Shown piece after piece: positions 34,074 to 46,115 of a stretch of DNA of 64,000 bases (its first letter is position 1; each line of letters starts with the position of its first letter). The position numbers and the translations under genes are program-made. The notes below the pieces were generated by a model. The model saw only the letters and a program-made list of their open reading frames with translations, was not told the origin of the DNA and did not search any database. The DNA is from Ovis canadensis (Eukaryota; Chordata; Mammalia; Artiodactyla; Bovidae), in the NCBI RefSeq assembly GCF_042477335.2, contig NC_091246.1, forward strand, positions 17,915,001 to 17,979,000, written 5' to 3'.

Positions 34074-34274
34074 ATCACCTTTCAAATCCTCTCAGGCTTA
34101 TTCTAAGTGAGGAGAATGCCCTTCCCCCACACTCCACTCAGACTGTGCTCTTCTCTGTAATCCAGGCATGTTCAAGCACATTTGACCTTAGTAGACCAAG
34201 AACCTCAGAGACCAGGAGGGCACTACAGCTGTATCTTCAAAACTGCTGAGGTTTCCTTTATTCACCTTTGTGCT
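34074..34274. other. no recognised feature
   Basis: Short unique-looking stretch right of the BovB duplication. The 96-codon frame at 33959-34249 starts in BovB and has no domain. Confidence 0.5.
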
Positions 34275-34806
34275 GGGTGGTGGCATGAAAATCTCCGTCT
34301 CTGTGCACCAGTGCAGAATCGAATGTCAGAGACAGAGTTTTGGGTGAAGTAGAAAAGAATAGTTTTATTGCTTTGCCAGGCAAAGGGGGATACCGTTGGC
34401 TCCTGCCCTTTAGACTGTGTGGTAGGTTTGGCTGAGGAGTTTTATACTAATAGCTCAAGGGCAGAGCTGCTAATAGGGGTCAGGGTATGTGCAGGGCCTG
34501 CACTGCTTTAATCCAGCCTCAGGTGGTCTCCTAATGAGCTTCTTAAGGTTATCAAGCTGTGACCTTCTCTGGAATGAAGTTCCAGAGTTTCCATTTGTTG
34601 TGGGTTTAGTTCTGTAAAGAGCTCAAAGATACTATGTGTATCCCTTGAGGTGGAACCAGAACAGGCCCCAAGTCTGCATTGTGGTTTGTTGGCTGCTCCT
34701 CCCAAATCTCTGCATCTCCTCCCTTCTCTGATTAGCAACTGGTGGAAAGGTTTCCATGCCCAGGAACCCCACAGAGTCCTGCTTGGTTTCAGTGGGCCCT
34801 GCACCT
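34275..34806 (-). repeat. solo ERV LTR, antisense
   Basis: Antisense LTR with the poly(A) signal complement tttatt at 34364-34369 and a U5-like region to its left. Same family as the SINE-split copy at 2715-3765 (shared 'gagttttgggtgaag' and 'ccatgcccaggaaccccaca'). No internal retroviral sequence is next to it. Confidence 0.65.
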
Positions 34807-34934
34807 AATATTGTTAACAAGGATTTCAAGAAGGTGCAAAGGCGATATGCTTCTGGGCCAATGAAAGTGCACTTCTGCTCCAGATTCATTGAAGTGCATT
34901 TTAATAGAATCTAAAGTCAGGGTAGAGGAAACCA

Positions 34935-35085
34935 GGTTCTTTTGTATTTCAACCTCATAACCATTTTGTGCGGTAGATACTGTTATCTTTTTATAGATAA
35001 GACTTGAATGTTGAGTGACTTATCCAAGGTCACAGTCGATAAGCTGTGGAATTGAGATTCAATCTGATTAAGAAAAAAATCTGTA
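34935..35085 (-). repeat. MIR element
   Basis: Antisense MIR core: 'gatactgttatctttttata', 'gagtgacttatccaaggtca'. Confidence 0.65.
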
Positions 35086-35104
35086 TGTGGTGTTATGATT
35101 GATT

Positions 35105-35365
35105 TTAATATAAACTTTTAATTTTAGCATAATTTTAGATTTACAGAAAGACTGTGAAGATAATACAGAGCTCCCATATACCCCACATCCAGTTTCTCCT
35201 ATAATTAATATTATCCATTAGTATGATACATTTGTCACTGTTAATAAACCAGTAATGGCACATTGTTAAGAACTAAAGTCTATGGTTCATCCAGATTTCC
35301 TCAGTTTTCCCCTGATGACTTTTCACCTGTTTCAGGGTCCCATCCAGGATACCGCAGTATTTTTA
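35105..35365 (+). repeat. L1M-type LINE 3' remnant
   Basis: 'cagagctcccatataccccac', then 'tcatccagatttcctcagtt' are typical L1M 3' motifs. Confidence 0.6.
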
Positions 35366-35370
35366 ATTTT

Positions 35371-35546
35371 GTTGTTCAGTTGCTCAGTCATGTCAACTCT
35401 TTGCGACCCCATGGACTGCAGCACGCCAAGCTTCTCTGTCCTTCACCACCTCCCAGAGCTTGCTCAAACTCATGTCCATTGAGTTGGTGATGCCATCCAA
35501 CCATCTCATCCTCTGTCGTCCCCTTCTCCTCCTGCCTTCAATCTTA
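35371..35546 (-). repeat. BovB LINE, 3' tip
   Basis: Antisense terminus of about 175 bases, 'gttgttcagttgctcagtca' to 'ctcctcctgccttcaatctt'. Confidence 0.92.
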
Positions 35547-35644
35547 ATAGGTCTACTTAAGATTGTCTTGATTGTGGCAGTTTGTCAGACTTTATCACTT
35601 ATGTGTCAAATCCAAAAAATTTGGATTTTTTGGATTAAACAATG
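35547..35644. other. no recognised feature
   Basis: Short spacer with a local inverted repeat (caaaaaatttggattttttgg). Confidence 0.4.
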
Positions 35645-35932
35645 AATAGATATAACAAAACAGAAGCAGACTCACAGATATAGAGAACAAGCTAGTAGTT
35701 GCCGATGGGGAAAGGTGGGGAGAGACAAGGGTAGGGAGACAAGACAAGGGGTACAAACTATTATGTATAAAATAAATAAACTACGAGGATATGTTGTACA
35801 GCACAGGGAATATAACCAATATTTTGCAACATTAAATGGAGTATAATCTCCAAAAATTTTGACTCTTTATGTTGTATACCTGAAACTAATATTGTAACTC
35901 AATAGTATATTAATTAAAAAATTGAAAACATG
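35645..35932 (+). repeat. L1 3' end, artiodactyl type
   Basis: 'ggatatgttgtacagcacag', 'ggaatataaccaatattttg', 'gttgtatacctgaaactaat' are the 3' UTR of artiodactyl L1. The end is AT-rich. Confidence 0.85.
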
Positions 35933-36026
35933 AATGACTTTTAAAAATATGGAATAAATATATGTCAAAGATTTTATTTAACTTACTGATTAGTGAGGGA
36001 GCCAGTAAGATCATAAAACTGGTTTT

Positions 36027-36208
36027 GAAGAGTAATTTCGCTGGTGGTACAGTGGCTAAGACTCTGTGTTCTCAATGCAGGGGGTCCAGGTAAGGGAACT
36101 CGATTTCATGTGGTGCAACTAAGAGTTCACGTGCTGAAACGAAAAGATCTCGAATGCTGCAACTAAGCACTGATGAAGACAAATAAATGAATATTGAAAA
36201 AAAAAACA
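36027..36208 (+). repeat. CHR-type SINE, diverged
   Basis: 'ttcgctggtggtacagtggc' and 'tgcagggggtccaggtaagg' follow CHR, with the longer body 'tgctgcaactaagcactga' and a poly-A end at 36198-36207. Confidence 0.75.
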
Positions 36209-36738
36209 GTATTTGAGGAACAAGATATTTGTAGACAATTTTAAAAAGGAACGTCAAAATAAGATCACTGGATTAGATACTAACCTAATTTAATGCCCTA
36301 TAGAGCAGCAAAAACTATAACCTTTGAGGTTATCATATCTACCAGTCAGAAATCATTTGCATCTCTGCTAGCCACAAATCTACAAGTCAACTGCAATGTT
36401 GCCAAGTCTGAGCCTTAATTATAGTAAAATTAGCAAAGTCATAGAATGATGCCTTCTCATGAGAAATTAAATAATTGTTGGATGGGTCTGTTAAACAGTA
36501 TTCAGTAAGGCATTGAAAGGACAGGTGCACTTAAACTTATTTATTAACTTATGCTCGGTTAATTTTTCTTAACAATTATCCAGCATCTTCTCCTGTGGAA
36601 CTGTAGGAAACGGCAGGAAAGTATCTTTGCCAGCCTAGGTAGGCCTAGTGGCCTCCCCACAGAATCCACTCTGGTTTCGCTCCAGGAAACAGAAGGTCCT
36701 TCCTGGTGGAGAATTAGTCTCCAGTCTAGGGAGACAGA
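36209..36738. other. no recognised feature
   Basis: Unique-looking sequence. Confidence 0.5.
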
Positions 36739-36946
36739 CTTCCCTGGTGGCTCAGACGGTAGAGCGTCTGTCTGCAATGCAGGAGACCAGGGATTGAGAC
36801 TTGGGTTGGAAAGATCCCCTGGAGAAGGAAATGGCAATCCACTCCAGTACTATTGCCTGGAAAATCCCATGGACAGAGGAGTCTGGTAGGCTACAGTCTA
36901 TGTTGTGGCAAAGAGTCGGACACGACTGAGCGACTTCACTCACTCA
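36739..36946 (+). repeat. Bov-tA SINE
   Basis: Full-length sense Bov-tA. Duplication ctagggagacaga (36726-36738) / ctagggaggcaga (36947-36959), one mismatch. Confidence 0.95.
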
Positions 36947-36959
36947 CTAGGGAGGCAGA

Positions 36960-38904
36960 AGGTTGCAAACGGAGGCCAGAAACAGCCCTGGGGGCTTAAC
37001 ACTTGTTTTCTCACAGCACCATTTCCTGGCACTGTTGGCCACAAAATATTAAACCTGATCAATTCATAGCAACACCCCTTTCTTGATTATGGGGAGACAA
37101 TGAGGCTTGGCAAAGTGGACAGAAGGGGATTTCACTCCAGAAAGTAAAACACTCTACACAGCTTCCAAATTTTAACACCACATATTAGTACTAATTTTTC
37201 TTTAATGCCTCTTAGATTGAGTGCTGAGGGCAGGACTTTACATTCTTCACAGCCTCTGGCTTTGGGCCTGGATTAGTGCAGGTGCTCTGTAAAAGGCAGC
37301 TGTGTGAAGAAGAATGTACAATTTGGGGATTTTGTAAAATATGGGATCACACAGGAGAAAGTGTTTTGAGACGCCTACACCAAAGACTTGCTATTTATGA
37401 GGCCTTGCTGTGAGAGGGTGTCTTGAGGACACAGTATTCCCAAAGAAGTACTTTCCAAAAACACAAGAATGCCATTTTTTTTCAAATGCAACCCAGATGG
37501 CGATACCTAATAATAATAATAATGCGATTTAAAAAAAAAGATCCTAGGCCTGACTTTAGATTATGAATTGGCTTGTTATCAGGAAAAAATACTTATTGAA
37601 ACACAGCCATGATCAATGGCTCCACATAAGCCTGCTGCAAAAATCAGGCAGTTATTTGCACATGTGGGATTTGGTACATAGCTTCTCAACAGAGATAATT
37701 TTGTTCCAGGATGAGCACCAGGGACAGGAAATTGGACAGGGGTCCTGGTCTGATCATCTGGAAAATAGGGCTAATTGGGATGCTTCCCTCGGAGGTTTGC
37801 TTTACTAAGATTTGATTGGGAGTTCAGAAAGCATTGAATCAAAGACTCTTCAGCACTGTGCCCAGCCTTATTATTTAAATATAAAACCTCTGTTTTTCAA
37901 GGTTCTTTGTTTTTCTGTTACATTAAGGCTTTCCTAGGAACTTGTCTGCATTCAACTCACTGCGCCTCTACTTCCTTCTTCAGAAGCATCTTAAATATTA
38001 TTTAACATATACTTATTATAGCATATACTTAAATATTATTTAGCATATTATTTAGAATATACTGCCTTTGCCCAACACTCCTTTCCCTGAGACTCAATTC
38101 ACTCTAGTAGGTTTGTGTTGTCCGTCATTAAAATACTGACTTCCTCCAGTTGCTAGTACCTCTTTTTTGGTCCTTTAATTGTTCTCCTCAACCATGAGTC
38201 AGCAGCTGGACTTGATGGTCAGAGCTCTCATGGAGAAAAGAAATTTTCTCTGGGTTCCAGCCTTATGTATGTGTGCGTTCTTGGCTCAGAGGGGCTCAGT
38301 GTTGGGCTGCACTCAAGGTGAGAGCGAGGTTTTCTTTAGAAGGAAAAAAGCACTACCTCAGGCTCCCACCTGTGAAGCACGGCGGAGGGGCAGAAGGTAG
38401 GGATGTTGTTGCAGTCTGGGGCAGGGGACAATCCTAGAGTCTGCCAATATTAATAAGAGCTAACTGTCAACAGCTATTCTATTTAGAAAATGGATATCAA
38501 TTGTTATTACTAGTACATTCGCTCCATTCTGCATTAATTTGTCTCCAGGAACATAACCAGCACAAACATACACGGCTTCCTATGGTCCACCAGTGGATTT
38601 CGGGTCAGTCTCAGCAAAAGGTGCCTTTTGGGGAGATGCCTCCTGAAGCACTTGGACAACGAGTCTTTTCTCTGGTCCTCTCCAGGGTCAGTCTCCATAC
38701 TGATTGCCTGCTCTATCCTTGACTATCAATATCTGATAGCCTAATTTTATTGCTGAGTCAGACAATCCATTTTAATTGCCCATTTCCACCTCCAACTGTG
38801 CCTCTGTCTCACAGGAGGGAAAAATCTCTCTCTTAGGGATTGGTGCCTGCTCATCCCCCTGGATCAGATGCCCAGGGTGGCAATGCAGGCCACCCAGAGC
38901 AGCT
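36960..38904. other. no recognised feature apart from a short (TAA)n
   Basis: About 1.9 kb of unique-looking sequence. A (TAA)5 run lies at about 37509-37524. Frames at 37563-37808, 38179-38400 and 38501-38722 show no domain or splice context. Confidence 0.5.
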
Positions 38905-39085
38905 GTCCTCAGCCTTTTTTGGCACCAGCGACCAATTGCGTGGAAGACAATTTTTCCGCGGACCTGGGGTTGGGCCGGTGGTTTCGGAATGATTTACATG
39001 CATTACATTTATTGTGTGCACTTTATTTCTCATCTAATGCTGCTGATGATCTGACAGGAGTTTCGGGACTCCTGACCTAGAGGAT
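38905..39085. mobile_element. hAT-Charlie element, MER1-like
   Basis: 'cagccttttttggcaccagc', 'ggaagacaatttttccgcgg', 'cattacatttattgtgtgca' and 'gctgatgatctgacaggag' are MER1/Charlie3-type motifs. The middle appears deleted. Confidence 0.75.
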
Positions 39086-39539
39086 CTCTTACAACTCCTG
39101 AGCCTCCAGGTTCTCCATTTTCCTGGGCTGTACTGGGGAAGATGAAGGTTTTGTTCATATGCTGAGCCTCTACCACTAGCTTCCTGCCCACCTTCAGTGT
39201 GTTCTCTTCTAGAAGCTGGCCAGTGCTGTGTCCAGGTCCCTTTTTTTGGTCCCTCCAAACTCATTCTTCCTTATGTTCCTTCTTGTCTTGGGAGGTGGGT
39301 CTGTTTGGACCCCATCAAATGGTTCCTTTGCTTCCTGGCTTCCAGCTGGTCTAGCGGTGAGATGACTGCAGGAGACCTGGGCAGGTCAGAACGTTTATTC
39401 CCCTGGTGCTCTCTTTGTGGGATTCCTCAGGTTCTCTCTGATGGAAGGTCAGAGCACCTCCCAAGGGGCCCTCTCCTCACGGTTCTGAGTTCTGCTAAGC
39501 ACTCCCTCCCTCAACCCTAGATATGTGATAGATTAAATT
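39086..39539. other. no recognised feature
   Basis: Unique-looking sequence. The 107-codon frame at 39197-39520 lacks any recognised domain. Confidence 0.5.
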
Positions 39540-40010
39540 ATTGGCCCACATTCTTTGTCCTTCCTGGTAGCCACACTTTTTGCCTGGATATGACTTTGCA
39601 GCTACTCTCATAAAGGGAGGGGGCGGTGGCGGGGTGTATACTTCTCCTTGCCCTTGGGCTTGGGTCTGTGACTCACTCTGGTCAGTGGAATGTGAATGAA
39701 ACCAATTGTTTACACCAGTTTCAAGCCCAGGCCTTTAGAAGCATCATGTGTTTCTGTGTGCCTTTTTGTGCCTCTGCCAGCTCCGTGAGAAGAGCTTCCC
39801 CTGGGCACTGCTGCCTTCCTCAGTCTGGGCCGTAGAATGAACCTATGTGGAGCAGCCCAGACCTTTATCTGCAGAGGAGGCAAGCCCAGCTGGACACCAG
39901 CTTGAGGCAGAGCTCCCAGCTGAGCCAGCTGACCTCCAGTAAGCCCGCAGCCTGGGAGAAGCACATGCTTATTGCTGCATTTCACTGAGATTGTGTGATA
40001 AAGGGTAGCA
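39540..40010 (+). repeat. ancient repeat, possibly LTR
   Basis: 'gtctgtgactcactctggtc', 'agtggaatgtgaatgaaacc' and 'cagctgagccagctgacctc' resemble an old mammalian LTR-type repeat. Family not assigned. Confidence 0.4.
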
Positions 40011-40299
40011 ACACCCTACTGCTACTAGCACCAGGGTTCTGCTCTTACACCACAAATACTCCCTTTATTAAGCCCTTGGGGAGCCACCCTAATTTGAGTG
40101 TCATCTGTTTCCTGCAGTGACACCAAGTGAATGACATAGGCACCAGCATAGTTCTTCCCCAATATTATATTACGTTGCCAGCAAGCTCAAAATATGACTT
40201 TTGATACCAGCGGCCCTTCTTCTCTTTTCCATTTGCTACTCAACATTCTCCTGAAAGCCTGTTCTTAGAAGCTAATAATGACATTTAATTCTTTTTATG

Positions 40300-40500
40300 T
40301 ATTATTAAAATTTTCAGTTTTTTATTTGGAAAAATTTTGGAACATATAGACAAGTAGAGATATCATCGAAAACCTCCAGGCACTCATGACCCACTTTTAA
40401 CAATGATTGACATTTTGTCAATCTTATTTAATCTCTTCCTCTCCTGTTTATTTTCTAAACTTAATGACCTTTCAATTTCAAGAGGGAATCATAGCTCTAC
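40300..40500 (+). repeat. L1M-type remnant
   Basis: 'aacatatagacaagtagaga', 'actcatgacccacttttaac' parallel the L1M piece at 11880-12060. Confidence 0.5.
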
Positions 40501-40504
40501 TCTT

Positions 40505-40860
40505 CTTTTCTTTTAAACATTAATCTTTATTGGAGTATATTTGCTCTACAATGTTGTCTCAGTTTTGACTGTACAGCAAAGTGAATCAGTTATACACAGA
40601 CATATATTCACTCTTTTTCAGATTTTCTTCCCATTTAGGTCACCACAGAGCACTGAGTAGAGTTCTCTGAGCTCTACCGTAGGTCCTCATTGAATGAAGT
40701 GAGTGAAGTAGCTCAGTTGTGTCCGCCTCTTTGTGACCCCATGGACTGCAGCCTACCAGGCTCCTCCATCCATGGGATTTTCCAGGCAAGAGTACTGGAG
40801 CGGGGTGCCATTGCCTTCTCCAAGGTTCTCATTAGTTATCTATTTATGCATAGCATCCTA
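40505..40860 (-). repeat. L1 3' region, antisense, split by a SINE
   Basis: 'ctacaatgttgtctcagttt', 'gtacagcaaagtgaatcagt' and 'caccacagagcactgagtag' are artiodactyl L1 in antisense. The same region occurs at 55985-56415. Confidence 0.8.
40692..40821 (-). repeat. Bov-A monomer SINE
   Basis: Antisense BovA unit without a tRNA-like head. Probable duplication aggtcctcatt (40681-40691) / aggttctcatt (40822-40832). Confidence 0.88.
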
Positions 40861-40899
40861 CCCACACTGCCCTCCCCGCAACCTCCTTAGCTCTAATCT

Positions 40900-41595
40900 T
40901 CTATGATTTCTGTGCAGCAGTCGCTACTATGGCTCACCCTTCTTTTCTCTGCCCTTGCTATCTGTCTCCTGAGTTTCCTTTAATCTTCTGTTCTCAGTTT
41001 CCTGTTTTTGATTTCTGACTTGGCTCTCAAATGTTGGGATTCCCAGGGGACTTGTCCTATCCGTCACCTATTTTTCCTTCTCTCTGTGCTCTCTCCCTGG
41101 GGGAGGGTCTCCTGCACACTCATGGCTTAATCCGTGAGCCTGTTCTGTGTTTCTGGGCTTTACTTTCTGTCTGTCCACTAAGTGTCTTCACTTGGATGTT
41201 GTATGTACGTCACAAACTGAACTGAGCAACTTCTCAAAACTTCTCTACATCTTCTTCTGGGTTCCCCATCCCTTTTTGGGCCTTTTATAGTGCCCTGTCA
41301 CATAACCAGATGTATTATTCCTTTCTTTGACGCAGACCTGACCAATGTGTTCCTCTAAGTGCTAGCATCATTATTCTAAAGCACATCATGCTAACACCAT
41401 CCCAGCTTGGAAATCTTTGATGGCTCTGTTCAGAATATATTGTAAACATTTTGGTGTGATATTGAAGCCTCTCCACCCATCTCCTTCTAATCTCAGCTTC
41501 CATACCCTGTCCTCCAAACATATGGCCCTGCTTGTTTCCTCATAATGCACCACATACTTTCACATGGCCTGGCCTCATGCTCATCACTCTTTTAT
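40900..41595 (+). repeat. L2 LINE remnant
   Basis: 'cacaaactgaactgagcaac', 'cttggaaatctttgatggct' and 'ccataccctgtcctccaaac' follow the 3' ORF region of L2. It is heavily diverged. Confidence 0.55.
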
Positions 41596-42340
41596 TTTTT
41601 TAGATTAAAAACAATGTGGCTCTGTTTCTCAAACGCTAATTTCAAAGTGACCCTCTTCCGTCATTCTTGAATCATCCTTGCTCTTCTGAGATTCTTGCTG
41701 ACATTTGAATTTGCTGTTCCTGCCAAAGAAAACAGTCAACATGGTATTTTTTTTGAGCAGCCTCCTTAGAGCTTCTCTTTTCAAATGGGACCGATTTACC
41801 ATGGCAATGAGATATTGTCTCCATAGAAATACTGGCCGTGTAAAGTTTCTGACTCTCTGTAGGACTTTGATTCCTGCCCGCCAAGGCAGGAATGGTATGC
41901 TACTCATCTCTTTAAGTATCCACAGTGCCTGGCATACAGGAAATGGTAAGTGCTTGTTTGAATTGCCGCTAAGTTAGCATTGGGATGAGGAAGTAAGATC
42001 TGGAGAGGGCACACATGTTGACAGCCAATTGCAGAGAGAGCTGCCAAACACATAATCTATGAGCTGAGAGGCTGGGGTCACGCCATTCCCTGCAGTGAGG
42101 GCCTCTAAGCCTGTCAGATGTCAATTGCGTTTGCAAAGCTAGGAGTTCAGGTGGAAGGTTGGATTTTTCTTCATTAAACTTGTCATTCCCCAAGGTGGGG
42201 CTCTGACAGGCACCCAGTGAGACGTCAAGCTGAGGCAGCTGTTGCCAAACCTGGCGGAGGCATTTCAGACAGCTGCCTCAGACTTCACGGGCAACATCCT
42301 TTTCTTCTTAAAGGACATCAAAGCGCTTAACAATTATATA
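41596..42340. other. no recognised feature
   Basis: Unique-looking sequence. 'cacagtgcctggcatacagg' near 41921 may be a short MIR or L2 tail. Confidence 0.45.
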
Positions 42341-42385
42341 GGGTCGCAAAGAGTCAGACACAACTGAAGTGACTTAGCAGACACA
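42341..42385 (+). repeat. very short BovB/Bov-A 3' tip
   Basis: Only the terminal 'gggtcgcaaagagtcagaca' and 'caactgaagtgacttagcag' remain, an extreme 5' truncation. Confidence 0.8.
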
Positions 42386-42429
42386 CATGCATGACGGAGA
42401 CAGAATTGTATCTGAGTCAGATCACGAGG

Positions 42430-42620
42430 ATTTGAGTCTTGACTCTGATTGTTAGCTCTGTAACTAAAGAAATTATATCACCCCTCTGAGCCTCACTTTC
42501 CTTATTCATAACACTGGTTACTGTGAAGACTGAATGACATAATGTATATGTACATGTTTTATAAGTTGTTGGTCACTGTTCAAATATGAGGTAAAATTAG
42601 AATTAAAATTATGTTTTGTC
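42430..42620 (+). repeat. MIR element
   Basis: 'gagtcttgactctgattgtt', 'ctctgagcctcactttcctt', 'gttactgtgaagactgaatg' follow MIR in sense. Confidence 0.7.
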
Positions 42621-43284
42621 TTCATGTCATGCACACACAATAAATATAGAATGGTTAAATTGATACATATTTGCTCACTGTGTATTATATGTCCAGCTCA
42701 CTGCTTGGAACTGTGATAAACACAGAAGTTTATGTAAGTCAGTTTTCTGACTTTAAGAAATTTATAATCTAGTTGGGAGAAGAGACCAGTTTATTTCTCT
42801 CCTTGTTTCTACATAGGGGAAGGCATTTCTACTCTACTACCGAGGGAGACCATTTCTCTCTATTTCTTTTCTCATTCTTCCTAAGAGAGGGAGAGTAACC
42901 TACAATGTTGGTAAACTTGGGCAAAGGTACTAAGTGTGGTGGCTCAGCACTTTTTTCCCCTTCTCCCTTCTGAACTAGTAGATTACTGGGAATTCATACT
43001 GTCTTTACTCTTTGCCACAGTGTAATGTTTCAGGAGGTAGAGTCTGGGTGAGAGCAGAGCATGTCCAGATTTCTTTGTGATTGGATGAGCTCTGGGGGAG
43101 AGTGTTAGAAAGTACATTGTACCTTGGCATGTAATACCAGTTCTTAGCCTTGATTCCATCCTAAAGTATGTTTCTTTATTTAAAACTTTGACATTTAAAT
43201 CTCCTCCCAATTGTGGGGAAGCACCAGCCACTCACAGTTAGGGTTTGAACCTATCCCAAGATCGAACTACCTCTCCAGGCTTAG
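42621..43284. other. no recognised feature
   Basis: Unique-looking sequence. Confidence 0.5.
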
Positions 43285-43584
43285 GTGATTTATTTATTTG
43301 TTTTTTTTTTTTGTTTTGGGTTGTGATGAGTCTTTGTTGCTGTGCGTGAGCTTTCTCTGGTTGCAGACAGCCGGGGCTACCCTCTAGTTGTGGTGTGCGT
43401 GCTTCTCATCGCAGTGGCTTTTCTTATTGTGAGCACTAGCTCTAGGACACATGGGCTCAGTAGTTGTGGCACATGGCCTTAGTTGCTCCATGGCATGGGA
43501 AATCTTCTCGGACCAAGGATTGAACCTGTGTGCCTTGCACTGGCAGGCTGATTCCTACCCACTGTACCACAAGGGAAGTTCCTA
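43285..43584 (-). repeat. CHR-2-type SINE
   Basis: Antisense CHR-2: T-rich lead, 'gagtctttgttgctgtgcg', 'ctctaggacacatgggctc', end 'actgtaccacaagggaagtt'. Confidence 0.9.
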
Positions 43585-44211
43585 GATTTTTAAAATTAGC
43601 CCAATGCCTTAGGAATTCTGGACATCTTTCCAGTTGGGCTTGCCACTCCAAGTCCTACAGAACAGTTCAGAATGTCCTCCAAATCTGATTCTCTTCTGCA
43701 TGACTCATCAATGTGAGTTGATAGGGTGCTTCTCTATCTTGGGCTTCAAACACTGTTAGATGTGGTTTTCTTTCTGTCTACCCTACTTGGGGTTTATTGA
43801 GAGTCTTGGATCTGTCACTTAATGTTTTTCACCAAATTTGGGAAGTTTATGGTCATCATCTTTCAGTATTTTTTCCTGTCCTATATCAGTATCAGTCATG
43901 GTTCCAGCAGAGAAACAGGATATATCGTTAAGATATGTGTCCAATAGGATATGAGTGTGTAAAACCTTCTTATTGCAAGGAATATTGCCTTCCATTACTG
44001 TGGGGGCTAATGAGGCAAGTCTGAGACTTAGAGGACAGGCTGTCAGGAAGGGCAGACTGGGGCTTCTGGGGCAGGAATTGATGCTGAAATCCACAGATGA
44101 AATAAATATCTTCCCCCCCCCCCCCCTCAGGGAATCCTCAGCTCTGTTCTTAAAACTTTTTAACTGATTGGCTAAGATTCACCAAGATTACTCAGGAAAA
44201 TATCCTTTATG
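43585..44211. other. no recognised feature apart from a poly-C run
   Basis: Unique-looking sequence with a run of about 14 C at 44114-44127. Confidence 0.5.
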
Positions 44212-44424
44212 TAAGTGAGTGAAGTCGCTCAGTCATGTCCGACTCTTTGCGACCCCATGGACTATAGCCTACCAGGCTCCTCCCTCCATGGGATTCTCCG
44301 GGCAAAGTGTACTGGAGTGGGTTGCCATTTCCTTCTCCAGGTGGTCTTCCCAACCCAGGGATCGAACCCGGGTCTCCCACATTCCAGGCAGACGCTTTAA
44401 CCTCTGAGCCACCAGGGATGTCTG
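44212..44424 (-). repeat. Bov-tA SINE
   Basis: Full-length antisense Bov-tA, 'gtgagtgaagtcgctcagtc' to 'gagccaccagggatgtct'. A run of about 19 A follows at 44447-44465. Confidence 0.93.
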
Positions 44425-44610
44425 ATTATAGATGGTAATCACATCTAAAAAAAAAAAAAAAAAAACCTTCACAGCAATGCTAGATTAGTGTTTCATTGAA
44501 TATAATGTTTTCATTGAATATAGTGTTTCGTTTCATGGGTATAGTTTTTAATAGTCCAATATTATTAATATTAATACCAATTTTCTTTAAAGTATTTAAA
44601 AGCATCATAA

Positions 44611-44937
44611 GGAGATCTGACCAGTCGATGCTAAAGGAAATCAGTCCTGAATATTCATTGGAAGGACTGATGCTGAAGCTGAAACTCTAATACGTTAGCC
44701 ACCTGATCTGAAGAACTGACTCATTGGAAAAGACCCTGATGCTGGGAAAGATTGAAGGCTGGAGGAGAAAGGGATGACAGAGGATGAGATGGTTGGCTGG
44801 TATCACCGACTTGATGGACAGGAGTTTGAGTAAGCTCCGGGAGTTGGTGATAGACAGGGAAGCCTGGTATGCTGCAGTCCATGGAGTTGCAAAGGGTCAG
44901 ACACTACTGAGCAACTGAACTGAACTGAACTGAATAT
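44611..44937 (+). repeat. BovB LINE, 3' tip
   Basis: 'ggagatctgaccagtcgatg' to the terminal '(ctgaa)n' at 44915-44935. Confidence 0.93.
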
Positions 44938-45349
44938 ATACAATTCCAAATATAAATACAGTTTAAAGAATGACAAGGAAATAAACACAGTCACTACCTG
45001 GTTTGAAATAGTTTAGTCATTTGAAGCACTATGAGCCTCTTTTTTTTTTTCCAGGTGCATCCCTTCCCTACCATATGGAAAGCTTAAAATATGCAGAACA
45101 ATACTATATGTTTTTATGTAAAAGTATAAAAACATACATATAATGATAAATACCAACTGAAGATAGCAGTTAGCTCTGGAAGGAAAGAGAATGGGATTGG
45201 ATAGGGATATGAGGGTTTCTAACCTATCTGTAATGTTTCATTAAAAAAAAATGGTGTCAAGCAAATGGGGGAAAATGTAAAGATCTGGCTGTGTTTGCTA
45301 CATTATTCTCAGAAAGCACAAAGGCAAAATAGCACAAAGGGTTGAGTAC
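44938..45349. other. no recognised feature
   Basis: AT-rich unique-looking sequence. Confidence 0.5.
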
Positions 45350-45595
45350 ACAAGTTCTGGAACCAAATAGGTTTAGATTAATTTGTGCCTGCTTAAGTTA
45401 CTGACTGTAGATGTTGTACAAATGACTTAGCCTCCTTGCAACTCAGTTTTTATTATCAATAAAATGGAGATTATAATAATATTTATATTTACTTTATAGT
45501 ATTGTTGTGAGCATGACATTAACTAGTTTGCGGAAAACACTGAAACACTGTTTGGCACATAATGAGCAGGCAGTAAATGTTAATTAGCAGTAGTA
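45350..45595 (+). repeat. MIR element
   Basis: 'caagttctggaaccaaatag', 'atgacttagcctccttgcaa', 'ataaaatggagattataata', 'ttggcacataatgagcaggc': near-complete MIR in sense. Confidence 0.85.
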
Positions 45596-45634
45596 GGAAG
45601 TTTTACAAGTTTCATAAACTTCTCTTAAGAAATT

Positions 45635-45637
<3 letters not shown>

Positions 45638-45673
<36 letters not shown>
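45638..45673 (+). repeat. (CA)n microsatellite
   Basis: About 17-18 uninterrupted CA units, likely length-polymorphic. Confidence 0.95.
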
Positions 45674-45674
<1 letters not shown>

Positions 45675-46115
45675 GACCCAAATTCCTAAGCTACAGAGTC
45701 ACTGTCATTTATTTGAAACTCTTGGGGCAGACATTTCATATTTCAGAACTTGTTGTTATTTATTATGTCACATCACTATGTCTGGGACAACATGTCCTAA
45801 TCAAACGCATTATTATTTCTGCAATAAAAATTATGAATATTCATTAAGTAAGATACGTAAAGACTGAAAAGCTTCATGTTGGTTCAGGTCAGGTTTTACC
45901 ACCAAAGGATTTTGCTGCCAGCTTTCCAAAAACTTTCAGTTTTCAGAGTAGTTTTGGAATCTAGACCTGCATTTAAAAGGATCATGGACCTTTACTGTAC
46001 TTCATCCACCTTACGAGTACAAGTTTGTTCTTAAAAAGAATGAGGCAGCAAGACATATTTAAATGATGAGGTAAGGCCTATGTTAAGTAATAATACCATA
46101 CGTGTTAGAGTGTTT
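45674..46115. other. no recognised feature
   Basis: AT-rich unique-looking sequence. Confidence 0.5.
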
